Shown here: piece by piece, positions 21,647-34,145 of the stretch
Layout of the letters: the number at the start of each line of letters is the position of its first letter
Position numbering within the stretch: position 1 is the stretch's first letter
Source of the DNA: Diphasiastrum complanatum
Lineage: Eukaryota; Streptophyta; Lycopodiopsida; Lycopodiales; Lycopodiaceae
Length of the DNA stretch: 64,000 nt
Assembly (NCBI GenBank): GCA_029204225.1
Contig: CM055100.1
Coordinates: forward strand, 63,707,067-63,771,066
Direction: 5' to 3'
The notes under the pieces: generated by a model
What the model was told of the DNA's origin: nothing
What the model saw: only the letters and a program-made list of their open reading frames with translations
The model's database searches: none
Program-made: the position numbers and the translations under genes

Positions 21647-21899
21647 TTGGGTGATTAGCTTTGTGAAGAACGCGGTTACGTCCACTATTTTTTTGTGCTC
21701 ACCTGCGTTATTGACCTGTATATTTCATTATAATTAATCTGATTACAGCTTTGTTTGTTCTGTGTTCAGATTCGTGTCAATATTGCAATGCTTTTCCATG
21801 TTCTGTCTGATTTCCTAATTACTTAATCTGGTTGTCTGCTATTCACAAATTATTATTAGTCTAGCTATTCGCGACTGATTTGAAGAAACAAAATGTTTC

Positions 21900-23016
21900 T
21901 ATTGCCAAGGCCTTGCTAGCTCTCCACTCTGATTTTGATAGAAAAAGACACATGAAGAAAAATTGTTCGCGAACGTGAAACACGACACGAAATTGTTTCG
22001 CGACACAAAATCATTCTTTCTCCACGAACGACCAAGAAGATCAGCCAAGTACCAAGGGGTACAAGTATTTGATCAGATATCATGACATCAGCAGAAGTAC
22101 TCTAGATCTTGGCTAATCTGCCACTCTTGAAATTCGTGATTAGTTGTAGATGATTAATCTTTTTTATCTGAAAGTTACACGATGTGACACGAAAAAGTTC
22201 GTGAACTATATACTTTCTGCTTGATGCATAATACTGTAAGATGAAAATATATAGAATACATGTCCGTCTGTGAGCGAGACAATTTTGTAAGAGGATCAGT
22301 AGATCCAGAAGTCCGCTAGTAAGCGAGACATTATTCATGAGAGAATTGTATTTCTCTCACGCCAATGCACTATGTGGATCTATCACATAGTGCTTGAAAA
22401 ATCAGAAGATCAATATATAATATTATAGCCATTATGCACATATTATTCTGAATGATTGTATGATCTCGAATGAATATTTGTCTGTTACTATTCGTGTATC
22501 TGATTCACTTGTTCATTCAATTCCGCACATTGGTTTGATTTTGTTGAATGCTATAATAATTTATAACGTAGATCAGCAGTGTCTATCTACAATTTGGAGG
22601 ATTGTAGGAATGATATAGCTGACAGTGACCAGTAATCATATCTGAATTTCACACGAACTGATTTTATTCGCGAATGTTTTCGCTTCGTGTTTCGCTTTGC
22701 GATCACTTGGCTATAAGCGTAAATCAATTTCAGGGCTCACTTAAGTTTTGTTTTGTTTCATATATTTTTGTTTCATTTCGTTTTGTCTCGTTACAGATCC
22801 TAATTGACCTTTTCGTGAATTCTTCTCTTTCATCTAGTTTCGCTTCGTTTCGTTTCATTGCAGAGCTTGACTAGATCGCGAATTCTTCTCGAGCAGAAAT
22901 TATTTGTGCTCAGAATAGTTTTGCGATATTGTTCAAGATATTTCTATTAGTTCGTTACCAGAATTTTACTAGAATTTTGAATTTGCACAATTTGCACATT
23001 TAGATTTTTCCATCAG
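21900..23016 (+). repeat. P 5' LTR
   Basis: Ends next to a primer site at 23017. 22010-22830 corresponds to the reverse complement of about 54610-55392 (Q), with repeated CGCGA/TTTCGC motifs. The left edge is not defined; sequence between 21647 and 21900 resembles the inverse of the K LTR. Confidence 0.6.
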
Positions 23017-23029
23017 TGGTATCAGAGCC
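23017..23029 (+). other. P primer-binding site
   Basis: TGGTATCAGAGCC, an exact copia initiator Met-tRNA complement. Confidence 0.85.
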
Positions 23030-23131
23030 TACCTTGTCATAGTCTGACATAGTTGAAAAAGCTATCAGATCTAGGAGGCTAAGCATTCAAAGAAAGAACC
23101 ATTAACAAGTGAGAACACAAATTCAAGAGCA

Positions 23132-25022
23132 ATGGCTTCAATTAGCAGCATCCAGTCTAAGATTTGTACAGTTCTGAATTCATCATGATCTAACTTCTTA
23201 GCATGGAAGGTTAAGACCTTGTTGATACTAAAGAGAGAAGGATTATTCCCCTGGGTAGATGGCACTAAGGAGATACCTACAACAACAAGAAAGTAGCTAT
23301 GCTAATGGAGGGAGAAAAATGACAAGGCAGTAGTCTTTTTATCATCATCCATTGAGGATAGCCTGACTCTTGACCTAGCTACACTCTCAGTTGACAAACC
23401 TGTAGTGGGATGACAAAGACATAGCTTCTTTTGTTAGGAAGATGAAGGATCTATTCGTTTTACTACACAATTATGGAGCAAAACATGCAGTGTCAGTAGA
23501 GAAGTAGCTCACTTATCTGTTGAGAGCCTTACCAAGATCTTTCCAGACAACCGGAACACTGCTAGCAAAGGATCCTACAATGACACTCAAAAAGGCAATT
23601 GTAGAGATTCGAGAAGAAGTCGAGGCTTGAGAGCACCTTGATCACAAGGATGCTTCTGACCAAGCTCTCTACAACAACAAGGAGATGACAAAGAAACAAT
23701 TCAAGCCTAAGAGAGAGTCAGATTGAAAGCAGGATCATGATCAACAAGCAGAAGGAACCAGCAAAGGCAAATGGAAGAATAAAGAAAGGTCAAAATAGCA
23801 AAATGGAGACAAGAAGACATGCGTGAGATGCAAATGCGAAGGACATACTATCGATTCATGTTGGCTCAATCCAAAAATCGAGTATATCCACTATCACAAG
23901 AAAGGTCATGCAGCCATGGACTGCTGCCTGAACCCAAGAAACAAATAAGCACAAAGTAGACAAGAGAACAATAATAGTTCATCGTATGTCGAGGATCCAG
24001 AGAGCTCAAAAATGGGCAAAGAAAGATCGAATCATGGTAATTCGACCGCCTACATCTATGTAGACATGTGTGCAGTGTCAACACCTGACACAATGGAGGT
24101 AATCCTAGACTCATGAGCTACTTCACACTTCGTCACATTAAGACAAATCATGTCTGATCTCCGAAATGCAGATCCATCAAGATTTATTATTCTTGGAGCT
24201 GGATCCAAACATCAAGTGAATGGTATTGGTTCACTGTGGCTCAACACGAACAACAGAGATAGACGACTCAAAGATGTTTTGTTCGTGTCTACACTATAGT
24301 TGGACTTGCTATTAGTAACACTGTTTTAGTAATATTGGGAGAATCTCTTGACTTTGGGACAACTTAATTTTTCTCTTTATCCTCTCTAGTACATGCTTGT
24401 GTGATAAAACATAAGTTCAAGCAAAGGAGCATGTGCTCAAACTTAAGTTTGAACATAGGTCTTTCTCAAATTTGTGCAATTGAACTTAAATTTGACCATA
24501 GGACCTCATAAAAGAAAAGAATGGGACTTGGAATTGTTCCAAAATTACTAAAATAGTGTTCAGTGGCAAGAATAGCTGATGCAGGGATGCATGTGACGTT
24601 CTTAGACGAAGCATGCAACGTTGTTGATGCAAGTACCAATATCTTGATCACTCAAGATAGAAGAAAAGGCAATTTGTATCACTTGAAGATACGCCTGCCT
24701 GTAGATCAAGTGCATTAGACTCATGATGATTCGCCAAACACTCTACGACACATGAGACTATGCCATATGAAGTCAGTGGCACTATACCAAGCAAGCCATC
24801 ATGGAGCAATCACAGGGGTGAGCATCTCGAATGAAACCAGTTCGACGACCTGTGATGCATGTCTGAAGGGTAAGATGTCATGCACTCCTTTTGTCAAGGA
24901 CTCCTACAGAATGACCAAGATTCTAGAGTTGGTGCATTCTGACATTTGTGGACCTTTCAATGTGATCTCAGTAGGAGGCTCAGAATATTACATTACCTTT
25001 ATCGATGATTACAGTAAATTTG
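23132..25022 (+). pseudogene. Ty1/copia element P: gag, protease, integrase start
   Basis: A gag ATG at 23132 (MASISSIQSK, NFLAWKVKTLL) is followed by many stops. A zinc knuckle CVRCKCEGHTIDSC lies near 23820, with a second knuckle-like YHKKGHAAMDC after it. The protease active site reads DS-stop-AT near 24112, a nonsense change in the DSGA motif. GAG_pre-integrase and integrase follow to 25022 (CDACLKGKMSC, LELVHSDICGP, YYITFIDDYSKF) and then break off. A 245-bp inverted-repeat element interrupts the frame at 24317. Q on the other strand is the nearest relative. Confidence 0.8.
24314..24564. mobile_element. Small terminal-inverted-repeat element (MITE-like) inside P
   Basis: 24317-24561 begins AACACTGTTTTAGTAATATT, and its end, reverse complemented, reads AACACTATTTTAGTAATTTT, so about 23-bp inverted termini with few mismatches. 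AGT flanks both sides (24314-24316, 24562-24564). Removing the insert with one AGT restores the P frame (LLLVARIADAG, compare Q LLSVAKMVDTD). It contains the perfect palindrome TCAAACTTAAGTTTGA. No coding capacity. A 3-bp duplication fits CACTA or PIF/Harbinger-type DNA transposons; the superfamily is not settled. Confidence 0.75.
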
Positions 25023-26747
25023 CCAGCAACATCATTCTTCATGTGTTCAGCATTTTGTCTTGTTTCCCAAGTAGTTTTCCAATAATGTAGGGCATAATCA
25101 ATATCTTGGAGAGAATGCATAGCAATTTTTTTTCTTTATTGTGCCTTGAGACCTTTTTTTATAGCCTTGTCGAAATTAGTCAAGAAAGTTTCATATTGAA
25201 GCTGTTTGTGTAGAGTTAGTGCTATTTGGTGCTTGTGCCTTACTTTCTGATTTAGTATTTGTGATTGGTGTTTGAAAGTCTCATATGTAATAATACATCA
25301 ACAAGAGAAACAACCATGAGTCTACATATAAGTTGTAAGCTCTACCAAATAGACTCATGGTTACTTCCCTTGTTTATGTATTTATTACATACAAAGCTCA
25401 CAATTGATGTGGCAATACTACTTTTGTGGAATTGTAAGGGGCACTCATTTCTAAACTGTTTTGTTGGATGGTTCTCAAAGAACCTTCTCATTTGCTTAGT
25501 TGTCTATTATGCTTTAGACATGTTCAAAGTTCTTATTTCTTTTAGTTATCTCAAACATGCGGGCATGATGGCTTGTGAAAGGCTCTAATTAGACTGCAAG
25601 GTGTTTGTTACATGCTCAATTTGCTATAATTAGGTAGAAAACACTAGGATTCATTTTTTGGGACATGTTCAACATCTATGCAAATCTACTCTTATTTTAT
25701 CTACATTTTTTTCCCCTATTTGCATACAAAATCCTTTGTGGTGTAAAACAAAAGATAAAGTATTATATAGTTAATGATGCAAGGTTGACATATCCATTTA
25801 ATATTTTGTATTGTAAGCTCTTTAAGTTGGTTATTTGAATATGAAAATGTTGTGTTAAGTTGAAGTTCAACAAATTATAGTCAGGACAAGCTTGAGGGTG
25901 ATACTCAAAGTGTTGTTTTTGGGATGTGTTTCCAAATTCTTGGCTAGCATGACCTCTTATTGAGTCGTATATGCTTTAGATACTATGCATGAAACCTATA
26001 TTACAAGATACCATCCTCAAATCTTTTTGTGGCATGAAAATGATTGGACAACTTGGTGCTCTTGCAAGTAGGTTGTAAAAAATCTTTGTTAAATGCCACC
26101 TTCTCCTTTGATTCTCCTTTGATGGGATTACCAAGTAAACATGATCCTTCTAAACTTCCATCTTTTCAAGAACTTCAAGAAAACAAAATACTTGTGTGGG
26201 AGGATCAAATGTGGGATTTTATGATGTGATGGTCTAAAGACTGTCATTCACATCTAGATTGTCTAGACCCTAACATATGAGACATTTTGGCATGTGTCTC
26301 TCCTATGATAATTTCACAAAAGCATTTGGCTTGATTCTTGATTTGTATGACATGCACCAATTACCTTGGGGAGTTGATTGCATGCTCAAATATTTTATCC
26401 CTAGGTAGTAGTTGAGCCCTACACTTCTATATGAGAAATTTGTAAAGCCAATAAAAACAAAGTATAACTCCAACCAAGAACAACTAGAGTCAAGCAATAC
26501 CAAAGAACCGTTAGTACAAACAAAGCCAACCAAACATGATCATATGGATCCTCCCCCAAATCTATGGTATTGAAAATCAACAAACATAGGAGCTCCACAA
26601 TAGGAAAAATCTTCAACAACAAGGTAACATCAGTTTTGTGTGCTCAAGTGTGAGAGACATAGATATACTCTTCCTTGCATGCACTCCATTAACCAGCTCA
26701 ATCATGAAATGTAACACCTTGGCTAATTCTCTTGAATAGTGGGTACT
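25023..26747. other. Unidentified AT-rich DNA between P and I
   Basis: No recognised domains or LTR. Open frames of 60-110 codons (for example 25265-25588 and 26044-26229) have no motif I know. The right side of P is lost here. Confidence 0.4.
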
Positions 26748-27764
26748 TGTTGGATTTAATCTTCACTCCTACTTATCTAAATTCATTCTCTGAGTACTAC
26801 GTATTCTCTCTCTGCATCGACAACAGTCTTACTCACATAAGTCAAATAGTCTGTACATTGACTTTGAAGCAGAATAGGATCGAATCGACTTCATTGATGT
26901 CAACTTCACCGACTCAACCGAAGTCTATCGATGACTTTGATTCCATCAACATTTTCTCAAGGGTGAACAAGTCGACTTGACTCATTCGACACCTTCGACG
27001 ATTGTCGACTATCACTAGTCAAAATGGAGCTCATCGTCTACTCTTTACAATACAAACTACGTCGCCATTCATTATGTAGTAACTGCATCACTTCATGCTT
27101 GTTACCCGCACAGTTCTAATCTTCACTTATGTGTATATACATACAATTTTCTAAAAGAGAATGACTCATACCGGAGAAATTGATTCAATAATTAGTGGTA
27201 GCATGAATTAGAGCTCCTCCGTGAACTCCTTTGCATCAGACTATCTAATTCCATAGGATCGGAGATTTTAGACAGAGTGAAAGTAGTTCAGAAAGTAGAG
27301 ATAGTATTCAATCTATAATTAGCATTATAAGATCACATCACATAGTGCATTTTTACTATGAACCATTCTTGGGCACAGGATCGTGATTTGATCATTGTAT
27401 TCACAACAACTTAATAGAGATTCTCTATTTTCTTTATGTTTGTTTGCATTGTCGAATGCTTTCTGATAACTCCTTTCTTGTGTACCGATACTCGTTCCAC
27501 GACTCATTCAGAATATCTCATTCAAAGAAGCACGGCTATCATAGATGCCTAATTGTTTCGTTACCTTCATGGTTGTCTTGGACACCTACAGAGATATTCT
27601 TCTGTTCAATCTAAGTAATAGTTTGAATCAACAGATTGTCAAAGATTCTGTCATAATTAAATTTTGAGTTTTTCCCTTGACTATATATCGCATTCAGCCA
27701 GGGTGGTATCAAAACTGATAAATAGTATATCTAAAAACAATCATTCCACTATACAAATCCAACA
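26748..27764 (+). repeat. I 5' LTR
   Basis: About 1.0 kb from TGTTGGATTTAATC to AAATCCAACA (matching inverted ends), followed three bases later by a primer site. A truncated relative lies at 56767-57542. Confidence 0.8.
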
Positions 27765-27767
27765 AAG

Positions 27768-27780
27768 TGGTATCATAGCC
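27768..27780 (+). other. I primer-binding site
   Basis: TGGTATCATAGCC, one mismatch from the usual copia site. Confidence 0.75.
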
Positions 27781-27840
27781 AAAGGGTCCAAACTGTTGTA
27801 GTGTTCAAGACTATTTTACAATTTCTAAGATCATTTATTA

Positions 27841-30469
27841 TGGAAGGTACATTTTCATAGATCCACTTGATCAATAAGTTCAACGGTGATGATTTCCACA
27901 TGTTCAACGGTGAAGATTTCCACATGTGGAAATTCAAAATGAAAATGATACTCATTGAGAAATTTTTTGGGAATATGTCAGTGGTTCAATAGCTAAGCCA
28001 GCTAAACTTGACATGTTGACTGCTTGGAAAGCTAAGGATGACAAAGCTCTTGCCATTGTATCTCTGAATCTTAAAGATTCACAAATAGCTCATGTAGCAG
28101 ATTGTTCTAGCTCCAAAGAAGCATGGGACATTCTTTCTGGTCTATATGAAACACTGTATCAACTCGTCTCTTTTTGAGAAAAAAGTTCATGTCGCTCAAG
28201 ATGAGTGAAGGAACCTCAGTCACTGATCATCTGAATGAATTCAAATAGCTACTCAATCAATTAGTCGCAATAGGTTCGCCAGTATTGGACGAAGATGCTA
28301 ATGTGTCTCTTGTATCCAGTATACCTCCCTCTTCTGACAGCTTAGTATTTCTTTTGATAAATGCTCCTAACCTATCTCTATAAAAGTTGACATAAAGTTT
28401 ATTGCAGGAAGAAGTAAGAAGGAAGAGCATATCCACTTAGAATACAAAGGCAATTGCCCTCTATTTGAGCAAGCAACAGTTCCAAAAGAAGAAGTCTTTG
28501 AAGGACAAGCAGACTAAAGTGTAGCAGACTAATTCAGACTAGTAATCACCATAGTACAATCGACAACATCGAAAGCCTAAAACCAAAATCTTCTGCAAGT
28601 ACTGCAAGAGAACCAATCACGACATCAAGGACTGTCAAATTTTCAAGCACAATGAAGCAAACAAGAAGATGCAATAGGATGGAGGATCTGATTCTGCTAG
28701 AACCTCTCACAAGATCAAGATATTGAAGATGCCCTTCTATGGTATCTCGATTTTGATGCTTCTCAGCTAATGACTCCATGTAATTTTCTTTTTGAAGAAC
28801 TCACTCTAGCAGATTTGAAGTATGTTTACTTTGGTGACTCAAATACACTTCAGATTGGAGGCAATGATCTATACGCCTTCATCTTCCAATTGGTGAATTA
28901 ACCTTGTTTAAGGATGTACTTTACGTACCCAAATTGACAAAGAATTTATTGTCAGTTCGCAAGCTCACTGATCAAGACTGTGGAGCCTTGTTCAGTTCAA
29001 AACAATATACTATTTTGGATAAAGACTGTAAAGAAATCCTCTGTGCAAGTAGACAAGGTAACTTGTACATTTTGAGTCATGAATATGCACTTACTACCAA
29101 TGTGAGTACTTCAAATGCTCAGTTATGGCATCAAAGATTAGGACATTTAAACATGAGATCGATCTTGTATATGCATAATAATAGTTTGGTTAAGGATCTA
29201 AACATTAATGTTGCCTCCATTGACATTCGATATGTCTATGAGATGTGCCTATTAGGCAAACAACCTAGATCAAGTTTCCTAAGGGGACAAGCCACTAGAG
29301 CTAAGTCCATTTTAGAATTGATACATAATGGTCTATGCGGCCCTATGAGTATTCCCTCTCTGGGCTCATCACTATATTTTATCACTTTTAGCGATGACTG
29401 TTCAAGATTTACCAGTATTATGCTCATCAAAAACAAGTTTGAGACATTCAATTATTTCAAAAAAATCAAGAAGTTGGTGAGACAAAGACTGGTCAAAGAC
29501 TCAAGACCTTGCGCTTAGACAGTGGGGGAGAGTTTTTGTCAAACGAAATGTCCCGACTACTTATCATCATGCGACATTCATCATTAGTCTACCACTAGCT
29601 ACACACCACATCAGAATGGAGTAACCGAGAGGAAGAACCAAACACTACTCAATGCAGCACTATCAATGATGTCAAATGCTCACCTACCCAAGAATTTCTG
29701 GGCTGAAGCAATGTCAACAACTTGCTATCTATAGAATTATTCAAGCACTAAAACAGTTGACTCAAAGACTCCATTTGAAGCCTTTCATGACTACAAACCG
29801 AGTCTGAAACACCTCCGAGTGTTTGGTTGTCTTTGTTATGTGCAGATTCCGTCTAACCTGAGAAAGAAGCTCGATTCTGTTAGCTGCTCTTCATCAGATA
29901 CTCAACATCACACAAAGCCTATCGAACCTACGATGTCGAATCAAGCCGAATAACAGTCAGTAGAGACATCATCTTCCTCAAAGATAGATTTTACGACTTC
30001 AAGCAGAAGCAGCCAATGCAGGAGTTCATTCTAATGACTCGCATGACCATCGACAAGCTTTGACCTGTGACTGTTTTTGACAACAATCGAAGATACCCAT
30101 GTCACACAACAAGGAGAATCAACATCTCAACAACCAACTATTGTTCTAAGGTCTTCTCGGCATCGACAAGAGCCTGATCATTATATCCCTTAGGCATTCA
30201 TCAGCTATGATGAACTTGTCTCAGTGGAAAAAGCACTGTCAAGTTCAAATGCAGACAACTGGTGTACAACCATGAATGTTGAGTATAATTCATTGATGAA
30301 GAACAAGACCTGGCATCTTGCTGAAGCTCCTCATGATGCAAAGATTATTCACACTAAGTGGATCTTCAAGTTGAAGCCCAATCTAGATGGTTCGACAACC
30401 AAATGGAAAGCTCGACTAGTTGTCAAAGGATATGAACAAATCTATGGGATTGACTACATTGAGACTTTC
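27841..30469 (+). pseudogene. Ty1/copia element I, 5' part (gag to RT start)
   Basis: The gag start (MEGTFS, HLINKFNGDDFHM) has an internal direct duplication of about 24 bp at 27880-27930, so NGDDFHM and NGEDFHM both appear. Zinc knuckle CKYCKRTNHDIKDC near 28585. The protease motif is degenerate (YLDFDASQLMT for DSGAS). GAG_pre-integrase and integrase start are open at 28904-29518 (LWHQRLGHLN, GPMSIPSLGSS); the rest of integrase to about 30000 has stops (GVTERKNQ, LRVFGCLCY). The RT start at 30224-30469 (TKWIFKLKPNLDG, GIDYIETF) is cut by N and continues at 40840. Inactive. Confidence 0.85.
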
Positions 30470-30665
30470 TGTTATGACCATATTCGGTTAAGAACTTGGA
30501 ATAGTCCTAATATGGTAGACCAGTCCTCCGGTAGTCAAGATTTGCTGGTCACACCATGATTTAACTCCATGTCAAGGCCAGTTTGTGACTAATAACCTTG
30601 AGAGGACCCAGACACTCTAATTGAGACATATGGAGTATTGCATGTACATGTGACGGATGTAGGTA
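30470..30665 (+). repeat. N 5' LTR, truncated
   Basis: Matches the first 195 bp of the 3' LTR at 40337 with about 11% difference by eye (TGTTATGACCATATTCGG against TGTTATGGCCATATTCGA), then switches to unrelated sequence. Confidence 0.85.
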
Positions 30666-31498
30666 GGAGGATGTAGGGTCAAAAATCTTGCGTAGTATAG
30701 CCCTCCCAGCTGTCAACAAGGGTTAGATCACTGGATAGGTACCTAACTATGCATAGATGCTATTTTTAGTTTGTTTCCTACTTTCTCACTTAACTCTATT
30801 CACCACTAACACTACCCTCTTTTAACACTACCCTCCTTTAACTCTACTCCTCTACACTAACATTCATCATGCTTTTGGGTGAAGGGAAAGGATAAACAAG
30901 AAGAGGAAGAGAGAAGAGAACAGAGAAAGAGAGAGAGATGAGATGGAGGTTAGCTCAAATGCTCAATGTCATTGCTTATGGAGAAACCTTAACTAATCAC
31001 AAACAAAAAGCATGGAAGAAATGGAAATCACAAGCAAACACAACAATAGCATAAGCAAGATTGATTAGCAAATGACGATGCTTGAGCTCCCAAATAGGAG
31101 AGTCTCCTCCTCTCTATTAAGCATCCAAATAGTATACAAATGGTGTCTTTTTATAAAATGGGGAAGGCCCTTGCCCCTCAATCCTATTGGCTAATATTCA
31201 CATTGATCCTATCCATTCATCTTGGACCCAATTTGATCCAAGGGTCCACAAAAAGTACATGGAAAATCACAAGATTCATGTGAGTCCAAAATTGGACCCA
31301 ACTCTAAAAAGTAAACTCTAAGTTTAAAATTGACTTTGGGCGTTTTAACTACAAAGGCCCAAGGCTATCTTATTTTATTTATACTTTGGCTTGTGTGCTC
31401 ATTGGGCCATGGGCTTATACGCGCAGGATGCCATGCCCTCGCAGCACATTTTATTGGACGATTTTGTTTATTTACACTTTGTTGGAAATACCCCCAAC
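30666..31498 (-). repeat. Probable 3' LTR of gypsy L
   Basis: In minus sense it starts TGTTGGGGGTATTTCC at 31498 and resembles 39061-39763 (plus), including the block GCGTATAAGCCCA, the GCCCAATGAGCAC region and a CT-rich tract. 30690-30890 also resembles the tandem repeat at 57778-58110. The inner boundary at 30666 is uncertain. Confidence 0.45.
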
Positions 31499-31692
31499 AT
31501 GACCCATGGCCTGAAGTAGTGTCGGTCCCTCGGCACTTGGATCATCGTGTACATGGTAGAAAGTGCGCGTTCACCCGTAATTGTTGCGGACTCGTCATGT
31601 AGCCCTGATGGCCGCAAGGTCTCCTTCGAACAACTACTGACACCACTCTGGTTGTGGTTGGAGGGTGGGTAATGCTTGCAGTTCTTTGCCCT
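31499..31692 (-). other. L 3' untranslated region
   Basis: Short stretch between the extra ORF and the putative LTR. A block GAGGGACCGACACTACTT is shared with the sequence before the 39061 LTR. No polypurine tract is evident. Confidence 0.35.
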
Positions 31693-34145
31693 TTATTGTC
31701 TGAGCTGAAAACGATATCTACCAGTCGCCTCTTGATGACTCGTGGGGATACTTTGATAGGAATTCGTTAATTTTCTTCTCCACGAACTTTGGTCTTCGGA
31801 AGGCCCGGCTGACAGATATCGTGCGCGAACCTCTAGATGATGTGGCTTGGCTTTGGCTAGTATCTGCGCCTTGGCCCTGGTCTCGCATCTCAGTAGCCGT
31901 ATCCGTTTGTCCTTGGTCTTGGCCTTCAGACCCTTGATCTTGGGTGAATCCCCCTGCTGCCTGTTGGCTTTGGTCTTCGCTGGTACTGGCCTGTGCAGCG
32001 TCAAAATTAGGTGGCGATGGAATTACCACGGGGGTGGGCTGGGCCTTCATTTCCATGAATTTTTGGCAAGCCTTGAGGGCTTGTTTGGCCTGGGCGAGCT
32101 CATGAATTGCGCTTGTCCGATATTTGTTGAACTTTGCCTGGTAGCTATTTAAGATTTGGCTATACACCTGACGCCAAAGAAGATTCATCTGATTGAGAGA
32201 GAGGCCTTGAGTCTGGTGCAGGTTGAGCTAACCAGACGAGCTTTTCATCTTGTAGGGCTTTGACCTCCGTCCCCAGGCGTGTATTCTCTGCTTCCAAAAG
32301 GTTTAGTTGCACCTGGATGGGAGCAAGTCGTTGGGACGCTTTGGATTGAAGTTCCCGCACCTTCGTGGAGGCCTTTGTCAGTGCTTTGGAGAGGCTTTGG
32401 ATATAATTATTGAGGCCCTCCTCCTTCTGCTGTAGCTTGGCAATCTCCTGGTGCCCTTCTTGTTCATGTTGTTGAGTCAAAATCAGCTCGTGCTACAACT
32501 TGGTGAGTTCTCCTCACAGTTGTGTGTTGCTTGTTGCCAAGTGTAGTACCCTGCTTTCCAAGATAGCTTTGGCTGCTACCACATCCAGGATGTATTTCCC
32601 CAGAGTCTGGTACACCGTCGTTAGGTCTGTGGGAGCAGCCGGTACACTGGCACTGGTAGGGGCTTGTGTTGTATCGGCCCCGACGACTTGTGGAGTACTG
32701 TCGTCATCATCTTCTATCAGGTTCTCATTGGACCTAATGCCATCTGGGGCGATAGGATCAGTCCGATCTGGCAATGGTATGAAAACTGCTTGGACAAATG
32801 CATCATCAGACAACAGTTGGTTGCCCTTGACAACCTTTGTTGGTGAAGCAGGTGGGATTTGAGAAGCAATTGTGAAAACATGGGTGATGACGGTTTGTCC
32901 AAACGAGAGGATGGGAGGAACAGAGGGAAACTGAAGGGTGGTATGGAGTATGGAAGAAGGTGAGGATGGAGCAGAAAGTGTCTAGCATGGGGGTGAAAAA
33001 TTGATGACTTGAATCCACGCCAGAGTGTCTGAATCAGAAGGATTGAATGGAATGGAAGCAACGGTGGCGGTAGGAGTGATGGAGGATGCCATGGTGATGG
33101 ACAGAGTAGTGGATAATGGAACAGAGATAGGAGTGGTATCAACCGAGAAAACGAGGATGGATACAAAAAAAGTTGTGGATGAAACAGGAAGAGAGGTAGC
33201 GACGACAGAGATCGGAGTGGGGGGTTGCACGGAAGAAAAAGTGGCGTTGGTTCATGGAGTGGTTAGTGCAGTCATGGAGGCAAATCTTTGGGTAGCAGGT
33301 GGAGATGAGGATGTAGAGGCAGTGCCACGCATTCATTTGCTGGTCGTTGTGTTAATAACTGTAGGTTGGGAGGAGGTGGATGCTTGGGATGGCGGATAAA
33401 GGTTAGTGTGTGGCACTTGGGTGGACAAAAGGGATGAGCGTTGAAAATTGTGCACTTTCGCTTCGAGAAGTGTGCAGAAAAAGTTACACAACAGGGGGCC
33501 TGCTGTAATACACTCACGGTTGTTGGGTTTGATGGAGTTGGTTAGTTCACAAATAAGGAAGCTATGCCAATCGTATGGCACAACTGAGGGGCCAGGAAAT
33601 TCCAGAAAGCATTCCACTATCTGACTCAACAGCTTAGACTGGATTCTGTCCTTGCAAAATGTTGAAATAACTAGAAAGTTATTCAACAGATGTGCAACCG
33701 TCTAAATGACGGGTTCCGTGATAGCATCTATCAAGTAACTATTGTTAGTCTGGATTGGAATTTCTGGTGCGGTTTGGGTGACGAACGGTTTGATCAGAGT
33801 TTTGGCATGGCGATGGAAAATGGGTTGACGATCACCGGACATAATGCCAATGGTGACCATCGAGTCTACGTTAATCCTGACCTTGTACGTGGTACCTTGG
33901 TACATAAAGTGGAAGCGAGTTTTTTTCTCGTCCTAGGCGGCGTAAGCGTGAAGGACGAGGCCCATGTTAATCTCAGAATGGAAAAGCACCGGGTAAAAAC
34001 CCATTGCCTCTAGAAGTGGGCCGGCTGTCTGCAGCCATTGTTGGATCAGAGCATCAGAGGGTAAGGGCCAAATCTGTGTGGCCTTAGAGATTTCATGCTG
34101 GATCACCTGTTTGGTGCCAGTGTCTTCAGAGGATGAGGAGGCCAT
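31693..34145 (-). pseudogene. Extra ORF region downstream of gypsy L pol, function unknown
   Basis: Same strand as L pol and located 3' of integrase. From an ATG at 34145 (MASSSSEDTGTKQV, QIWPLPSDALIQQWLQ, MGFYPVLFHSEINMG) one frame continues to 33333 with two in-frame stops (33933 and 33702), giving a globular-looking domain (FMYQGTTYKVRIN, LEFPGPSVVPYDWHSF). A Ser/Thr/Pro-rich segment follows in shifted frames. The C-terminal parts at 32813-31718 include a likely coiled coil (KLQQKEEGLNNYIQSLSKA, LLEAENTRLGTEVKALQDE) and a Gln/Ser-rich tail. No family recognised. It may be a lineage-specific accessory or env-like gene of the element; that is inference. Confidence 0.5.

Noticed and set aside
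32500-33399. Plus-strand frames of 120 and 124 codons
   Set aside because: Antisense to the extra ORF of L; low-complexity Val/Glu/Thr or Ser/Val-rich with no motif.
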